Origin: Altererythrobacter sp. BO-6
GTDB lineage: Bacteria; Pseudomonadota; Alphaproteobacteria; Sphingomonadales; Sphingomonadaceae
Direction of reading: 5' to 3'
DNA: 64,000 nucleotides
NCBI RefSeq assembly: GCF_011047315.1
Contig: NZ_CP049259.1
Location: 868,001-932,000 of the forward strand
Both the position numbers and the translations under genes were made by a program. Every line of letters starts with the position of its first letter. The stretch's first letter is position 1. Positions 17,084 to 25,350 of this stretch are shown here, piece after piece. The notes beneath the pieces were generated by a model. The model was not told where the DNA came from, did not search any database, and saw only the letters and a list, made by a program, of their open reading frames with translations.

Positions 17084-17877
17084 CAGTTCGCCTCCTTCGC
17101 CGCGCGTTCAGCCTGCGCCAGCGCGCGGTCGTCACGCAGCGGCGATGCCACCCTCTCAGGGCCGGTATTGACCAGCAGTGCGGCTTCGTCACCCGATCGC
17201 AGCACGATCTCGCGCGGCACGCCCTGCACTACGATGGTGTCGCCGCGCACGGTGAAGTTCACCGGCCCTTCAGTGCCATCGGTATCCTTGACGAGGATGG
17301 CGGGCACCGATCGGTCTGATGGCCAGCTGAGGAAGGTCGCCAGTCCATCGTCGAAGGCGCGGACCGGGAACAGAGCTGCATCACCGGTCTTCTCCCAGGC
17401 GAAATTGAGCGCGGTAGGGTCTACCACCGCATAGGGATCCGTTGCCGCCGCCATTTCGGCCGCATTGGCCGTTTCGCGTTCGGCATCCTCGCTCGGCGGC
17501 GGTTTGGGATAGGTAAAGCTCAGCACATAAACCGGGCGGCTGCGCGGGCTCGCGACCAGATCGAACAGATAGGTCCGCTGGCTGGTGACGACCGTCATAT
17601 TGGTGGCAGCCGTGGGGGAAAGCGGCTTTACGAACAACAGGTTGGCGCGCTTGTTTGGAGTCACTTGCCAGCTTTGCGAATCCCCGATCGCGACGTTTTC
17701 GATCACTTCGTCATCGCCGAACATGATCGTCGCCTGCACCTTGGCGCGGCCGTCGATGCGGACGACTTCCGCCGGATTGTAAAGCCGTTCGACAAGGCGC
17801 GGGTCTTCGGCGGAAGCAGGTAGCGCGATAGCGGCAGATAGCGCGAGTGTAGTCGCAAATAGTGCGGCGCGGATCAT
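17083..17877 (-). CDS. virB9: VirB9/TrbG-type T4SS core protein
   Basis: 264 aa with a clear signal peptide (FATTLALSAAIALPASA, cleavage before EDPRLVE). The N-terminal domain includes VQATIMFGDDEVIENVAIGDS and TNMTVVTSQRTYLFDLVAS; the C-terminal beta-sandwich (RAFDDGLATFLSWPSDRSVP) binds the VirB7/VirB10 outer-membrane ring in known systems. No virB7-like lipoprotein is encoded next to it. Overlaps virB6 and virB10 at its ends. Confidence 0.93.
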   Translation of the reverse strand: MIRAALFATTLALSAAIALPASAEDPRLVERLYNPAEVVRIDGRAKVQATIMFGDDEVIENVAIGDSQSWQVTPNKRANLLFVKPLSPTAATNMTVVTSQRTYLFDLVASPRSRPVYVLSFTYPKPPPSEDAERETANAAEMAAATDPYAVVDPTALNFAWEKTGDAALFPVRAFDDGLATFLSWPSDRSVPAILVKDTDGTEGPVNFTVRGDTIVVQGVPREIVLRSGDEAALLVNTGPERVASPLRDDRALAQAERAAKEAN

Positions 17878-19040
17878 GATGTAATCTCCGAAGGGCGCGC
17901 CAATGCGCGCGATTGCACCGGGCGGAAACGATTGCCGATTCCGCGGGTGCGTGAAGGCCCGGCTTGAGCGACAGCGGCGTTGCCGGATGCGGCAGAGGTC
18001 GCATAGACACGCGTTTGCCGCACGCGGCTGTCCGATCCGGTCGATCCGGCGTCGTTGGCTGGCGTTGCGGCAGCGACATCGACGCGGCGCGTCCCGCCCG
18101 CGGCCGCGGCAGCAGCGTAGCGCGGATCGGGTTGCCGCATTGCAGGTGGTGCCGCAGTCTCGCTCGAACCCACCGCGCGATCGCCCGCACCCGGCGCCAT
18201 GCCGAACACCTGCCAGCCGGCGACCATGGTCCCGGCAACCTTCAGCACCATGAACATCAGCGCGGCGTGCACTGCCCCGACCAGGAAGAACGCCATGGCC
18301 GCGCGCGGGTCAATCTGCCCCGGGGATTCCACCAGCGCAGCCAGCACTGGCACCGCCAGTTCCAGCATGATGGTGCCGCCCAGCACTGCGAAGAGCGGGG
18401 TCAGGCCAAGCAAGACCAGACCCTTCAGCCAGCCGGTGAAGAGGCCGCGTGTCCCGTTGAACAGCGCCATGACGACGAAGATCGGGCCAAGCGCCACCAG
18501 CAAGGCGAGGGCGATGCGCGAGGTCACCAATACGCCCACCGTGCCAAGCAGCAGCATTACCGCACCCAGCCACATCAGCCCGGCGGGTGAAAAGGCCTCG
18601 AAATTCTGCTGTCCCTGGCTGGCCTGCTGGACCGCCGCGAAGACCACGTCGAGCTTTTCGGCAAAAACGCGGGTGGCCGAACCGTCGCTATCAGTCAGCA
18701 AGGTCGCGAGATAGTCGGGTGTCTCAACGAAGACCGGCCAGATGAAACTGCGGAAGGCGACCCAGCTGGTCGAAAAGGCCAGCACCAGCCCGACAGTGAT
18801 CATACGCGGCAACAGCGCGCGGACGCTGAGGCTTGACCGCCCCAACATCAGGCTGATCGCAAAGAAGGAAACATACAGCGTCAGCATGATGACAAGCGCA
18901 GTCTCCAGCGCCCCACCGGGCGCGAAAATCTTGCCGAAGGCGCTCGCCGCGCCATCCTGCGCGATGCAATCGACCGCCTGCAGCGCCGCTGCGATGCCTC
19001 CGCCCATTTCGGACAGGGCGCTGTCGCACACCGTCGTCAT
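17874..19040 (-). CDS. virB6: VirB6/TrbL-type polytopic T4SS protein
   Basis: 388 aa. At least five membrane helices lie between residues 45 and 280 (for example LVIMLTLYVSFFAISLML, IALALLVALGPIFVVMALF, LVLLGLTPLFAVLGGTIMLEL), with the conserved central GLFTGWLKG and a periplasmic loop. VirB6 forms part of the inner-membrane complex. The C-terminal 100 residues are low-complexity Ala/Gly/Arg-rich and probably disordered; nothing in them resembles VirB8. Four-base overlaps with virB4 and virB9. Confidence 0.9.
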   Translation of the reverse strand: MTTVCDSALSEMGGGIAAALQAVDCIAQDGAASAFGKIFAPGGALETALVIMLTLYVSFFAISLMLGRSSLSVRALLPRMITVGLVLAFSTSWVAFRSFIWPVFVETPDYLATLLTDSDGSATRVFAEKLDVVFAAVQQASQGQQNFEAFSPAGLMWLGAVMLLLGTVGVLVTSRIALALLVALGPIFVVMALFNGTRGLFTGWLKGLVLLGLTPLFAVLGGTIMLELAVPVLAALVESPGQIDPRAAMAFFLVGAVHAALMFMVLKVAGTMVAGWQVFGMAPGAGDRAVGSSETAAPPAMRQPDPRYAAAAAAGGTRRVDVAAATPANDAGSTGSDSRVRQTRVYATSAASGNAAVAQAGPSRTRGIGNRFRPVQSRALARPSEITS

Positions 19041-21460
19041 TCCGCCGCCTGCCAGATCGGCAACTCGCCATAGGCGTCGCGGTCCGAATGGCCGGGCCAG
19101 ACGCGCCCGGTCAGCGGCGGGAACCAGTCGGCCGGATCATCGCCTACCGCCGCGCGCAGCATATCCAGCCGCCGCACAGTGCCTTCGCGACCAGACAGGA
19201 TGGTGAGCACCTCGGGCGCCCCTGATAGGTCGAGCCGCACCACGACGCTGGCGTCGGGCTGGCGAACCAGGAAGCAGCGGCTGTGTGCGGGGAGCGACTT
19301 GATCAGCGCGAATTCATGTTCGGTCAGTCCGAATCCATCGCAATAATCCTCTGGCCGCGCGCGCGAATTGGGCATGAAGATCATCGTCGCAGTCTGTTCG
19401 ACCAGCGCCGCCGAGATGCGGCTTTCCAGCGCATCACGCGCGCTTTGCGTCGCGAAACCGACCAGCGCGTTGCGTTTGCGCAGCGTCTTCAGCCAGTCGC
19501 GGATGCGTGCGGCAAAAACCTCGTCATCCAGCGCCTTCCAGCCCTCATCGATCAGGATCATAGTCGGCTGGCCATCGAGCCGCTCCTCGATCCGGTGAAA
19601 GAGGTACATCATGGTGGGCGTGCGCAGCCGCGGGTTTTCCAGCAGCGCGGTCATATCGAAGCCGAGCACGCGCCGCTCAAGGTCAAGCTCGTCACGTTCG
19701 TTATCGAACAGCCAGGCGTGTTCACCGGTGTTGATCCAGGCCGAGAGCCGATCCGCAAGGTCGCCGGGCTCCGGCCGCCGTGCACCGGCCAGCAGCTCGC
19801 GGAAATGGCGCAGGCGGCGCAGGCCCGCATCGTTTTCGTAAGCCGCATCCACTGCGGTCGAAATCACCGCGAGTTCTTCCGGGCCCTCAGCTGACAGCAG
19901 CACACCCAGCCAGTCGCGCAGGAAAGCGCGATTGGCGGCGGTGTCTGGCAGGGCAAGCGGGTTGAACCCGGTCGGTTCGCCCGCGCTGATCCGGTCATAA
20001 CGCCCGCCGATACCGCGAATGAACAGTTCCGCCCCGCGATCCTTGTCGAACAGGATCGTGCGCGGCGCGAATTTCTGCGCCTGCGCGGCGAGGAAGTTCA
20101 TGACCACGGTCTTGCCCGAGCCCGACGGGCCGATCACGGAGAAATTGCCCAAATCGCCATGGTGGAAGTTGAAGAAGAACGGCGTTGCGCTGGTCGTCTG
20201 CAGCAAGGTAACGGCATCACCCCAGTGATTGCCGCTGGCGCGTCCCAATGCAAAGCCATGCATCGATCCGAAGCTTGCCATATTGGCGCTGGAGATCAGT
20301 GCGCGGCGTACGACGTAGCGCTCGTTTCCGGGAAATTGCGCCCAGAAACCGGGCTCTAGATTGATGTCTTCGCGCACTGCAATGGCGCCGGTGTCAGCCA
20401 GGGCGGCGGCGCAAGAGGCTGTCGCCTCGTCGAGCCGGGCAAGATTGCTTTCGCGTACCAGCACCGTCAGGTGGTGATCGCCGAAGCCGACCGCACCATT
20501 GCCCAGCGCATCGCGCGCGCCCAGCATGTCCGCACGCTCGGCCGCGGCTTCCTCGTCGACCGAGCGCAGGCGCCGCAGCGCCAGGTCGATCCGCTCCTTC
20601 GCTGTGGTCCGCTCTGCCGGGGCATAACTTTCCGTCACAATCATTTCGAACGGCTGGCGCAGCAGGCCGTCGAGCAGCCCAGGCGAGGTCGCCTCCGGAT
20701 AATCCTTGAGCCCAAGCAGCGCGGCGAATTCGGGCGCGCCCGAACCGCGCAGTTCCATCGCATCAAGGCCGAAGCTGGCGCGGCGATAGGGCAGCATCTG
20801 CCCGATATCGGTATCATCGGCGGGGCGCCGCACCGGGCGCATCTCGCCATTGTAGAGCGCAGACAGCAGCTCGAGGATCTCCGAATTGGTCCCGCTGATA
20901 CCTTGGTATTCGCCCAGCACCTGCGCGCCATAGGCCTGGAGCGAGGCGACCAGCCCGGTCACCGCCGCCTTGAGCGTGCGCACGTCCTTCGGATCGGCTT
21001 CGATCTCGCCGCCCTTGCTGCGGCCCAGCAGCCGCGCCGCGCGTTCGGCGAGGCCTGCCCTGCCCCGTGCCGGACGGCGGATCAGCGTAATGAACTGGTC
21101 GTTGACGAACAGCGAACCGCCCGCCAGCCGCTCTTTCCATCGCGCATCGATGTGGCGGCACAGCGGATCGTCGAAATCGGCTTCTAGCTCGACTTCGACC
21201 CGGCGGCGGATGACGTGATGATAGAGCACGAAGCGCGAATCGAGCGTGGAGCGCAGCACCACTTCGCGGGTGGCGGCATGCGCGTTCAGGCTATCCGAAT
21301 CCTCGGTTTCGAACAGCAGGCCGGGCACCTGGATCGCGGTCATCACCGACCCGTCGCGCAGCAGCAACGTGCTTTCGTCGATCAGCCGCAGATAGGGCAG
21401 CCGATCGCCCGCGCGGGCTTCCTTTTCGCGCCAGGCAGCCGCTCCGAACCATTTGCTCAT
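19037..21460 (-). CDS. virB4: VirB4-type T4SS ATPase
   Basis: 807 aa. The N-terminal CagE/TrbE/VirB domain covers roughly residues 1-400. The ATPase domain has Walker A VIGPSGSGKTVVMNFLA (about residue 442) and Walker B TMILIDEGWKALDD (about residues 630-643), with the downstream VGFATQSARDALESR motif. It energises pilin extraction and substrate transfer at the inner membrane and is the hallmark gene of any T4SS. Starts with SKWFGAAAWREKEARAGDRL, typical of the sphingomonad type. Full length and intact. Confidence 0.95.
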   Translation of the reverse strand: MSKWFGAAAWREKEARAGDRLPYLRLIDESTLLLRDGSVMTAIQVPGLLFETEDSDSLNAHAATREVVLRSTLDSRFVLYHHVIRRRVEVELEADFDDPLCRHIDARWKERLAGGSLFVNDQFITLIRRPARGRAGLAERAARLLGRSKGGEIEADPKDVRTLKAAVTGLVASLQAYGAQVLGEYQGISGTNSEILELLSALYNGEMRPVRRPADDTDIGQMLPYRRASFGLDAMELRGSGAPEFAALLGLKDYPEATSPGLLDGLLRQPFEMIVTESYAPAERTTAKERIDLALRRLRSVDEEAAAERADMLGARDALGNGAVGFGDHHLTVLVRESNLARLDEATASCAAALADTGAIAVREDINLEPGFWAQFPGNERYVVRRALISSANMASFGSMHGFALGRASGNHWGDAVTLLQTTSATPFFFNFHHGDLGNFSVIGPSGSGKTVVMNFLAAQAQKFAPRTILFDKDRGAELFIRGIGGRYDRISAGEPTGFNPLALPDTAANRAFLRDWLGVLLSAEGPEELAVISTAVDAAYENDAGLRRLRHFRELLAGARRPEPGDLADRLSAWINTGEHAWLFDNERDELDLERRVLGFDMTALLENPRLRTPTMMYLFHRIEERLDGQPTMILIDEGWKALDDEVFAARIRDWLKTLRKRNALVGFATQSARDALESRISAALVEQTATMIFMPNSRARPEDYCDGFGLTEHEFALIKSLPAHSRCFLVRQPDASVVVRLDLSGAPEVLTILSGREGTVRRLDMLRAAVGDDPADWFPPLTGRVWPGHSDRDAYGELPIWQAAE

Positions 21461-21478
21461 CGCGTCAGATCCTTCACA

Positions 21479-21763
21479 CTACGGCGCATAGCTGTTGCAG
21501 CCCCAGCGGCCGTAATTCCTGACCCGCGGGCATTGCGACACCTTGGTGATCCACAGGTCGAAAATGCGCGGCTCACGCAGCGAAACGAAATAGCCGATCA
21601 AATGCGTTACGATCGGCACAGGGATGATCCAGAAGCTTTTCAGGATCAGGAAGGCGATTGTCGTCACCATCAAATTGATGATGAAGAAGTTCATCGTCAC
21701 CCCGGCGAACATTTGCGGCCGGGTGAGTGCGCGGTGCACCGGGTGGCGGACGAGATCGGCCAT
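21479..21763 (-). CDS. virB3: VirB3-type T4SS protein
   Basis: 94 aa. The N-terminus VRHPVHRALTRPQMFAGVT is the VirB3 signature, followed by a hairpin of two membrane helices (FFIINLMVTTIAFLIL and IIPVPIVTHLIGYFV) and the RIFDLWITKVSQCP tail. VirB3 pairs with VirB4 in the inner-membrane complex. Seven bases from virB2 and 18 from virB4. Confidence 0.92.
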   Translation of the reverse strand: MADLVRHPVHRALTRPQMFAGVTMNFFIINLMVTTIAFLILKSFWIIPVPIVTHLIGYFVSLREPRIFDLWITKVSQCPRVRNYGRWGCNSYAP

Positions 21764-21769
21764 TCCGGC

Positions 21770-22069
21770 TCAGCCAGCCGCCGCCTGGATGCCGGCGACG
21801 ATCGTGGTTGCGCCGAACAGGATGAACACCCCGATGATCACGGTCACGCCAAAGCGCCAGTTCATCCGGCCGGTCAGCATCATGAAGCCGATCGCGGCGA
21901 CTGCCATCACCGCAACAGTGGTCGCAACCGTGCCAAGCAGCGTCCCTTGCAGCCACGCGAGCGCAGCGACGACGGGGCCCGAACCCTGCGGGTCGGCAGC
22001 CTGCTGCGCCATCGCGGCAGAGGGCGCGGCGAGCATGGCCAGCGCAGCCAGGCGGGAAATAAAGTGCAT
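21770..22069 (-). CDS. virB2: VirB2/TrbC-type pilin
   Basis: 99 aa. A signal peptide (ISRLAALAMLAAPSAAMA, cleavage before QQAADPQG) is followed by two membrane helices separated by a short polar loop (TGRMNWRF), the standard layout of T4SS major pilins. The N-terminal mature segment VVAALAWLQGTLLGTVATTVA is typical. It would form the pilus or a pseudopilus. The start overlaps the virB1 stop. Confidence 0.92.
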   Translation of the reverse strand: MHFISRLAALAMLAAPSAAMAQQAADPQGSGPVVAALAWLQGTLLGTVATTVAVMAVAAIGFMMLTGRMNWRFGVTVIIGVFILFGATTIVAGIQAAAG

Positions 22070-22719
22070 TACCGGTTATCCTTGCGACTGTTGTAATTGA
22101 GGCGACCCATGATCGCTGCGACGTAGTTCTGCGTTTCGCGAATGCGCGGTATGCCGCCAGCGCGCTCGACCCGACCCGGGCCCGCATTGTAGGCGGCGAG
22201 TGCTTTCTCGAGGTTGCCGTTGAAGCGGTTGAGCTGTTCACGCAGGTAGCGCGCGCCGCCTTCCAGATTGGCGTAGGGATCGTCTGGATTGACACCCAGG
22301 TCACGCGCCGTACCGGGCATCAGCTGGGCCAGGCCGCGTGCTCCCTTAGGAGACACGGACTGGTGCCGCCAGCGGCTTTCCTGCCATACCAGTGCCTCGA
22401 TCAGTGCCGGGCTGAGATCGTAGCGCGCAGAAAGCTCCGCCACCTTGGCGGCATACTGGATCGGGACGCCGCGTGCACTTGCCTCCATACTGGAGACGGC
22501 ACCGGTGTAGGCGGGAGTCGCGATCCGATCCGGTATGACAATATCTGCCGGCGGCGCCTCGGGCACGGATCCTGCGGAGACTGCATCGCCCGCAATCCAT
22601 TGTGCGCCGTTCGGGCCGATCTCCAGCACGTCAGCAGACGCCGGCGATGCCGCCAACGCCAGCACCGCCACCCAAGGGGCAGCGCGCCAGGCACAGAGAA
22701 TCGGCTTGCGAACCTGCAT
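22069..22719 (-). CDS. virB1: VirB1-like lytic transglycosylase
   Basis: 216 aa from ATG 22719, with a signal peptide ending at ALAASPASA. The SLT domain covers the C-terminal half: catalytic glutamate in LIEALVWQESRWRHQSVSPK, then GLAQLMPGTARDLGV and LEKALAAYNAGPGRV. It cuts peptidoglycan to let the secretion channel cross the wall. It is the first gene of the virB operon. The region upstream to 22828 holds the likely operon promoter. A longer upstream frame lacks a good start. Confidence 0.92.
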   Translation of the reverse strand: MQVRKPILCAWRAAPWVAVLALAASPASADVLEIGPNGAQWIAGDAVSAGSVPEAPPADIVIPDRIATPAYTGAVSSMEASARGVPIQYAAKVAELSARYDLSPALIEALVWQESRWRHQSVSPKGARGLAQLMPGTARDLGVNPDDPYANLEGGARYLREQLNRFNGNLEKALAAYNAGPGRVERAGGIPRIRETQNYVAAIMGRLNYNSRKDNR

Positions 22720-22828
22720 TACGCCCCCATGCTTAGCGGAAGTGACAATGCGGTGACAAAACTGTGTTAACCGTGTGGTGGGAATTATTGCACAGCCTGT
22801 CCACAGCCAGCGCAATGGCGTTCGCCAT

Positions 22829-22863
22829 AAGGAAAGCGCCCCACTGCCAAAGCAGCGGAGCGC
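22829..22863 (-). terminator. Rho-independent terminator upstream of the virB operon
   Basis: On the reverse strand a 12-bp stem (with two G-T pairs), GCGCTCCGCTGC / GCAGTGGGGCGC, encloses loop TTTG and is followed by TTTCCTTAT. It lies 49 bases after the stop of the TPR gene (22912), so that gene is transcribed separately from the virB operon. Confidence 0.8.
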
Positions 22864-22911
22864 CTATAGTCTGCCCTGTCGTCAGGGCTGCCGATAGCGA
22901 ATATCTGTAAG

Positions 22912-23310
22912 CTAGCGGATCGCCATGCGAGCGGTGCGGATCGAACCGTCATCAAGCATCTGAAGCGCCTCGCGGGCCAAGGCGCGCGAATAGATCCAGT
23001 CGCCTTGCGATGTTTCGAGTTCCATCTGGTTACGGCTGGCGAGCGCCGCCTTGAACAGCTGCCGTGCCTGGCCCTCATCGCCGCTGCGCGCATAGGCAAT
23101 GCCGAGGTTGAGCAGCCGCGCCGGGTCATCCTGCGCAAGGCTGGCGTTGCTCGAAATCTCTGCGATGGCGCGCGCATTGTCCCCCGCCATCAGAGCTTCA
23201 TAGCCGACCTGGCTTTCGGTCGAGACGACTTCGATTTCAGACGATTCGCTGGCTGGCGTTGCGACCACCTGGACCCAGATCATTGTGCAAGCGACTGCTG
23301 CTGCGATCAT
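22912..23310 (-). CDS. Exported TPR-repeat protein, function unknown
   Basis: 132 aa from ATG 23310, which has a GGGAGA ribosome-binding site eight bases upstream; an ATG at 23343 gives a longer, less likely leader. A signal peptide or membrane anchor (IAAAVACTMIWVQVVATPA) is followed by about two tetratricopeptide units (VGYEALMAGDNARAIAEI and LLNLGIAYARSGDEGQARQL). TPR repeats mediate protein contacts; partner unknown. Monocistronic, with its own terminator, and divergent from the lipoprotein gene at 23630. Confidence 0.75.
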   Translation of the reverse strand: MIAAAVACTMIWVQVVATPASESSEIEVVSTESQVGYEALMAGDNARAIAEISSNASLAQDDPARLLNLGIAYARSGDEGQARQLFKAALASRNQMELETSQGDWIYSRALAREALQMLDDGSIRTARMAIR

Positions 23311-23629
23311 GTATTTTCTCCCGTTGACGCAGGGAAAATGCACCTGCCGGCGATCACGCGCAACAAAAACGTAACATTGTCATATTTTCGCAATGCAAAC
23401 AGGTCAACGCATTGAGTTACAATTGTAATATATTTACCCACTACTGTAACATTCCGCTCCCAGCGACATTCCTGCGACGTCATATTCGTCGCACTTCCGT
23501 CATAGTTTGTGGATTGTTGCAAAACCGCAATCTTCGCCCCCAAACTGTCATGCAGCCTGCCTAGCGAGCCAGCGCGTTCAAACGCGCATGCCTTTCCGAT
23601 TCTCGGTTTTCTTGAAGGGACCGCTCGCT
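23311..23629. promoter_or_regulatory. AT-rich divergent promoter region with CGTCA-type direct repeats
   Basis: These 319 bases between divergent genes are much more AT-rich than the flanks. CGTCATA occurs at 23478-23484 and 23498-23504 with a related CGTCGCA at 23487-23493, and TGTCAT occurs elsewhere (about 23376 and 23549). This pattern is reminiscent of PhoB boxes, but the spacing of 9 and 11 is not the strict 11-bp period. A GAAGGGA ribosome-binding site (23614-23620) serves the GTG at 23630. Confidence 0.4.
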
Positions 23630-25234
23630 GTGAAAAAGATTCAACAAACGCTCATCCTCGGCTGTAGCCTGCTGGCCCTTGCGGGTTGCGGCGCGGACGA
23701 AATCGCTTCGCCCGGCACGGGCGGCAACGTCATCATCAATAATCCGGCGCCCACGCCCACGCCGACGCCCACCCCGCCTGCGACGACGCAGGCCGTGGCA
23801 GCGGCCGACTGTCCCTTCATTTCGGACCCGCAGGGCCTGACCAACCGCGGCACCATCTCGGGCCCGACTGGCAGCTATCGCCTGTGCCAGCTGCCCGCAC
23901 GCTTCAATCGCTCCTCGCAGTTGCAATTCACGCCCGCTTCGGCGGCAGTTATTTACCTGATCGACGGGCAGGTGGATGTCGGCACCGATGGCGGCCCGGC
24001 AGCAGACGCTTCTGACGGCCTGAGCGACACGAATGTGGTGCTCACGATCCAGCCTGGTGTCATCCTGGCCGGCCTCGACGCGTCCTACCTCAACGTCAAT
24101 CGCGGCAATGAAATCCGGGCCAATGGCACTGCTTCGCGCCCGATCATTTTCACCAGCACGCAGAACGTGCGCGGCGAGAATGACGATACATCATCCGGCC
24201 AGTGGGGCGGTCTGATCCTCAACGGCCGCGCGCCGGTGACGGACTGCCTTTCCAACACCGCCACCCCCGGCTCGGTCAATTGCGAACGCGAGGTCGAAGG
24301 CACCACCACACCGCCGCGTTATGGCGGCAACGATCCTGCTGACAGCTCGGGCAGCGTGAGCTTTGTCCAGCTGCGCTATTCCGGTTCGGTGCTCGCCAAT
24401 GGCGATGAATTGCAGTCGCTGACTACCGGCGGCGTCGGTTCGGGCACCACCTTCAACAACATCATGTCCTTCAACAGCTCGGACGATGGCGTCGAATTCT
24501 TCGGCGGCCGGGTAAACGTGAAGGGACTGGTTGTCGTGGGCGCAGAGGATGACTCGATCGATACCGACACCGGCGTCAAAGCATCCTTGCAATATGTCGT
24601 TGCCGTCCAGCGCGCAGGTGCTGGCGATACGATCATCGAAGCGGACTCTTCGAACACTCTCGAAGAAAACACGCCGCGCCAGAACACGTGGATTTCCAAT
24701 GCCACCTTCATCCAGCGCCGCAATGGCGACCAGGTGATCCGGATTCGCGGCAAGGCGGACTACTCGCTGTTCAACACGATCGTGGTCGATGGCTCATCGA
24801 ACGGGACCGCCTGCGTGCGCGTAGACGGTATTGATGCCCTGACCCGGGCGGCGAACGCCGGTCTGGACGAAGCCGGCCCGGTTCGCTTCGAATCTGTCGG
24901 CTTGTCCTGCGCCACGCCGTTCCGCAGCGGCAGCGGTACCACGGCTGACCAGGTGCAGACGCAGTTCGGCACCGGCTCGAACAACAATGCCAATCTCGCC
25001 AGCACGCTGACGATGACCTACATCAACGGCGCCAACGAGAACGGCATTCCGTTTTTCAACGTCAGCGGCCTCACCAACCCGGCAGGCCAGGCAAGCTTCT
25101 TCGAGAATGCCGGTTTCGTCGGCGCGGCTCGCGCCGGTGATACGCGCTTCCAGGGTTGGACCTGCGACTCTGCGACCATCGCATTCGGTAGCAACAGCGG
25201 GGCCTGTACCTCGCTGCCGGTCTACACTTCCTGA
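23630..25234 (+). CDS. Outer-membrane lipoprotein with repetitive, probably beta-helical, body
   Basis: 534 aa from GTG 23630, giving a classical lipoprotein signal (KKIQQTLILGCSLLALAGC, lipobox LAGC, about residue 20). A proline-threonine linker (NPAPTPTPTPTPPATTQA) follows. The rest is rich in Asn, Gly, Ser and short beta segments (IIFTSTQNV, WGGLILNGRAPV, TTFNNIMSFNSSDDGVEFFG), the look of a right-handed beta-helix. No catalytic signature is recognised. It precedes the TBDR at 25351, and such lipoprotein-TBDR pairs suggest a surface partner of the receptor or a protein exported by it. Frames starting further upstream would bury the lipobox. Confidence 0.78.
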   Translation: MKKIQQTLILGCSLLALAGCGADEIASPGTGGNVIINNPAPTPTPTPTPPATTQAVAAADCPFISDPQGLTNRGTISGPTGSYRLCQLPARFNRSSQLQFTPASAAVIYLIDGQVDVGTDGGPAADASDGLSDTNVVLTIQPGVILAGLDASYLNVNRGNEIRANGTASRPIIFTSTQNVRGENDDTSSGQWGGLILNGRAPVTDCLSNTATPGSVNCEREVEGTTTPPRYGGNDPADSSGSVSFVQLRYSGSVLANGDELQSLTTGGVGSGTTFNNIMSFNSSDDGVEFFGGRVNVKGLVVVGAEDDSIDTDTGVKASLQYVVAVQRAGAGDTIIEADSSNTLEENTPRQNTWISNATFIQRRNGDQVIRIRGKADYSLFNTIVVDGSSNGTACVRVDGIDALTRAANAGLDEAGPVRFESVGLSCATPFRSGSGTTADQVQTQFGTGSNNNANLASTLTMTYINGANENGIPFFNVSGLTNPAGQASFFENAGFVGAARAGDTRFQGWTCDSATIAFGSNSGACTSLPVYTS

Positions 25235-25290
25235 TCGACAAGAATGGCGGGCGGCCACGCATCGCGCGAGGCCGCCTGCCCTTTACTTAT

Positions 25291-25314
25291 CCGGGAAAAA
25301 TTCCCGGTTTTTTT
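25291..25314 (+). terminator. Strong rho-independent terminator between lipoprotein and TBDR genes
   Basis: Stem CCGGGAA (25291-25297) and TTCCCGG (25301-25307), AAA loop, followed by seven T residues. A second GC-rich hairpin, GGCGGGCGGCC / GGCCGCCTGCC, sits just upstream (about 25245-25280). It lies 56 bases after the lipoprotein stop and 37 bases before the receptor start, so it should limit read-through or force a separate, very short receptor promoter. Confidence 0.88.
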
Positions 25315-25350
25315 GATGTTTTAAAGGCCTAAACGAAGGGGTCTCCTAGG

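Noticed and set aside
14985-22719. Conjugative or integrative element
   Set aside because: No relaxase, coupling protein, integrase or flanking direct repeats; the flanks are housekeeping genes.
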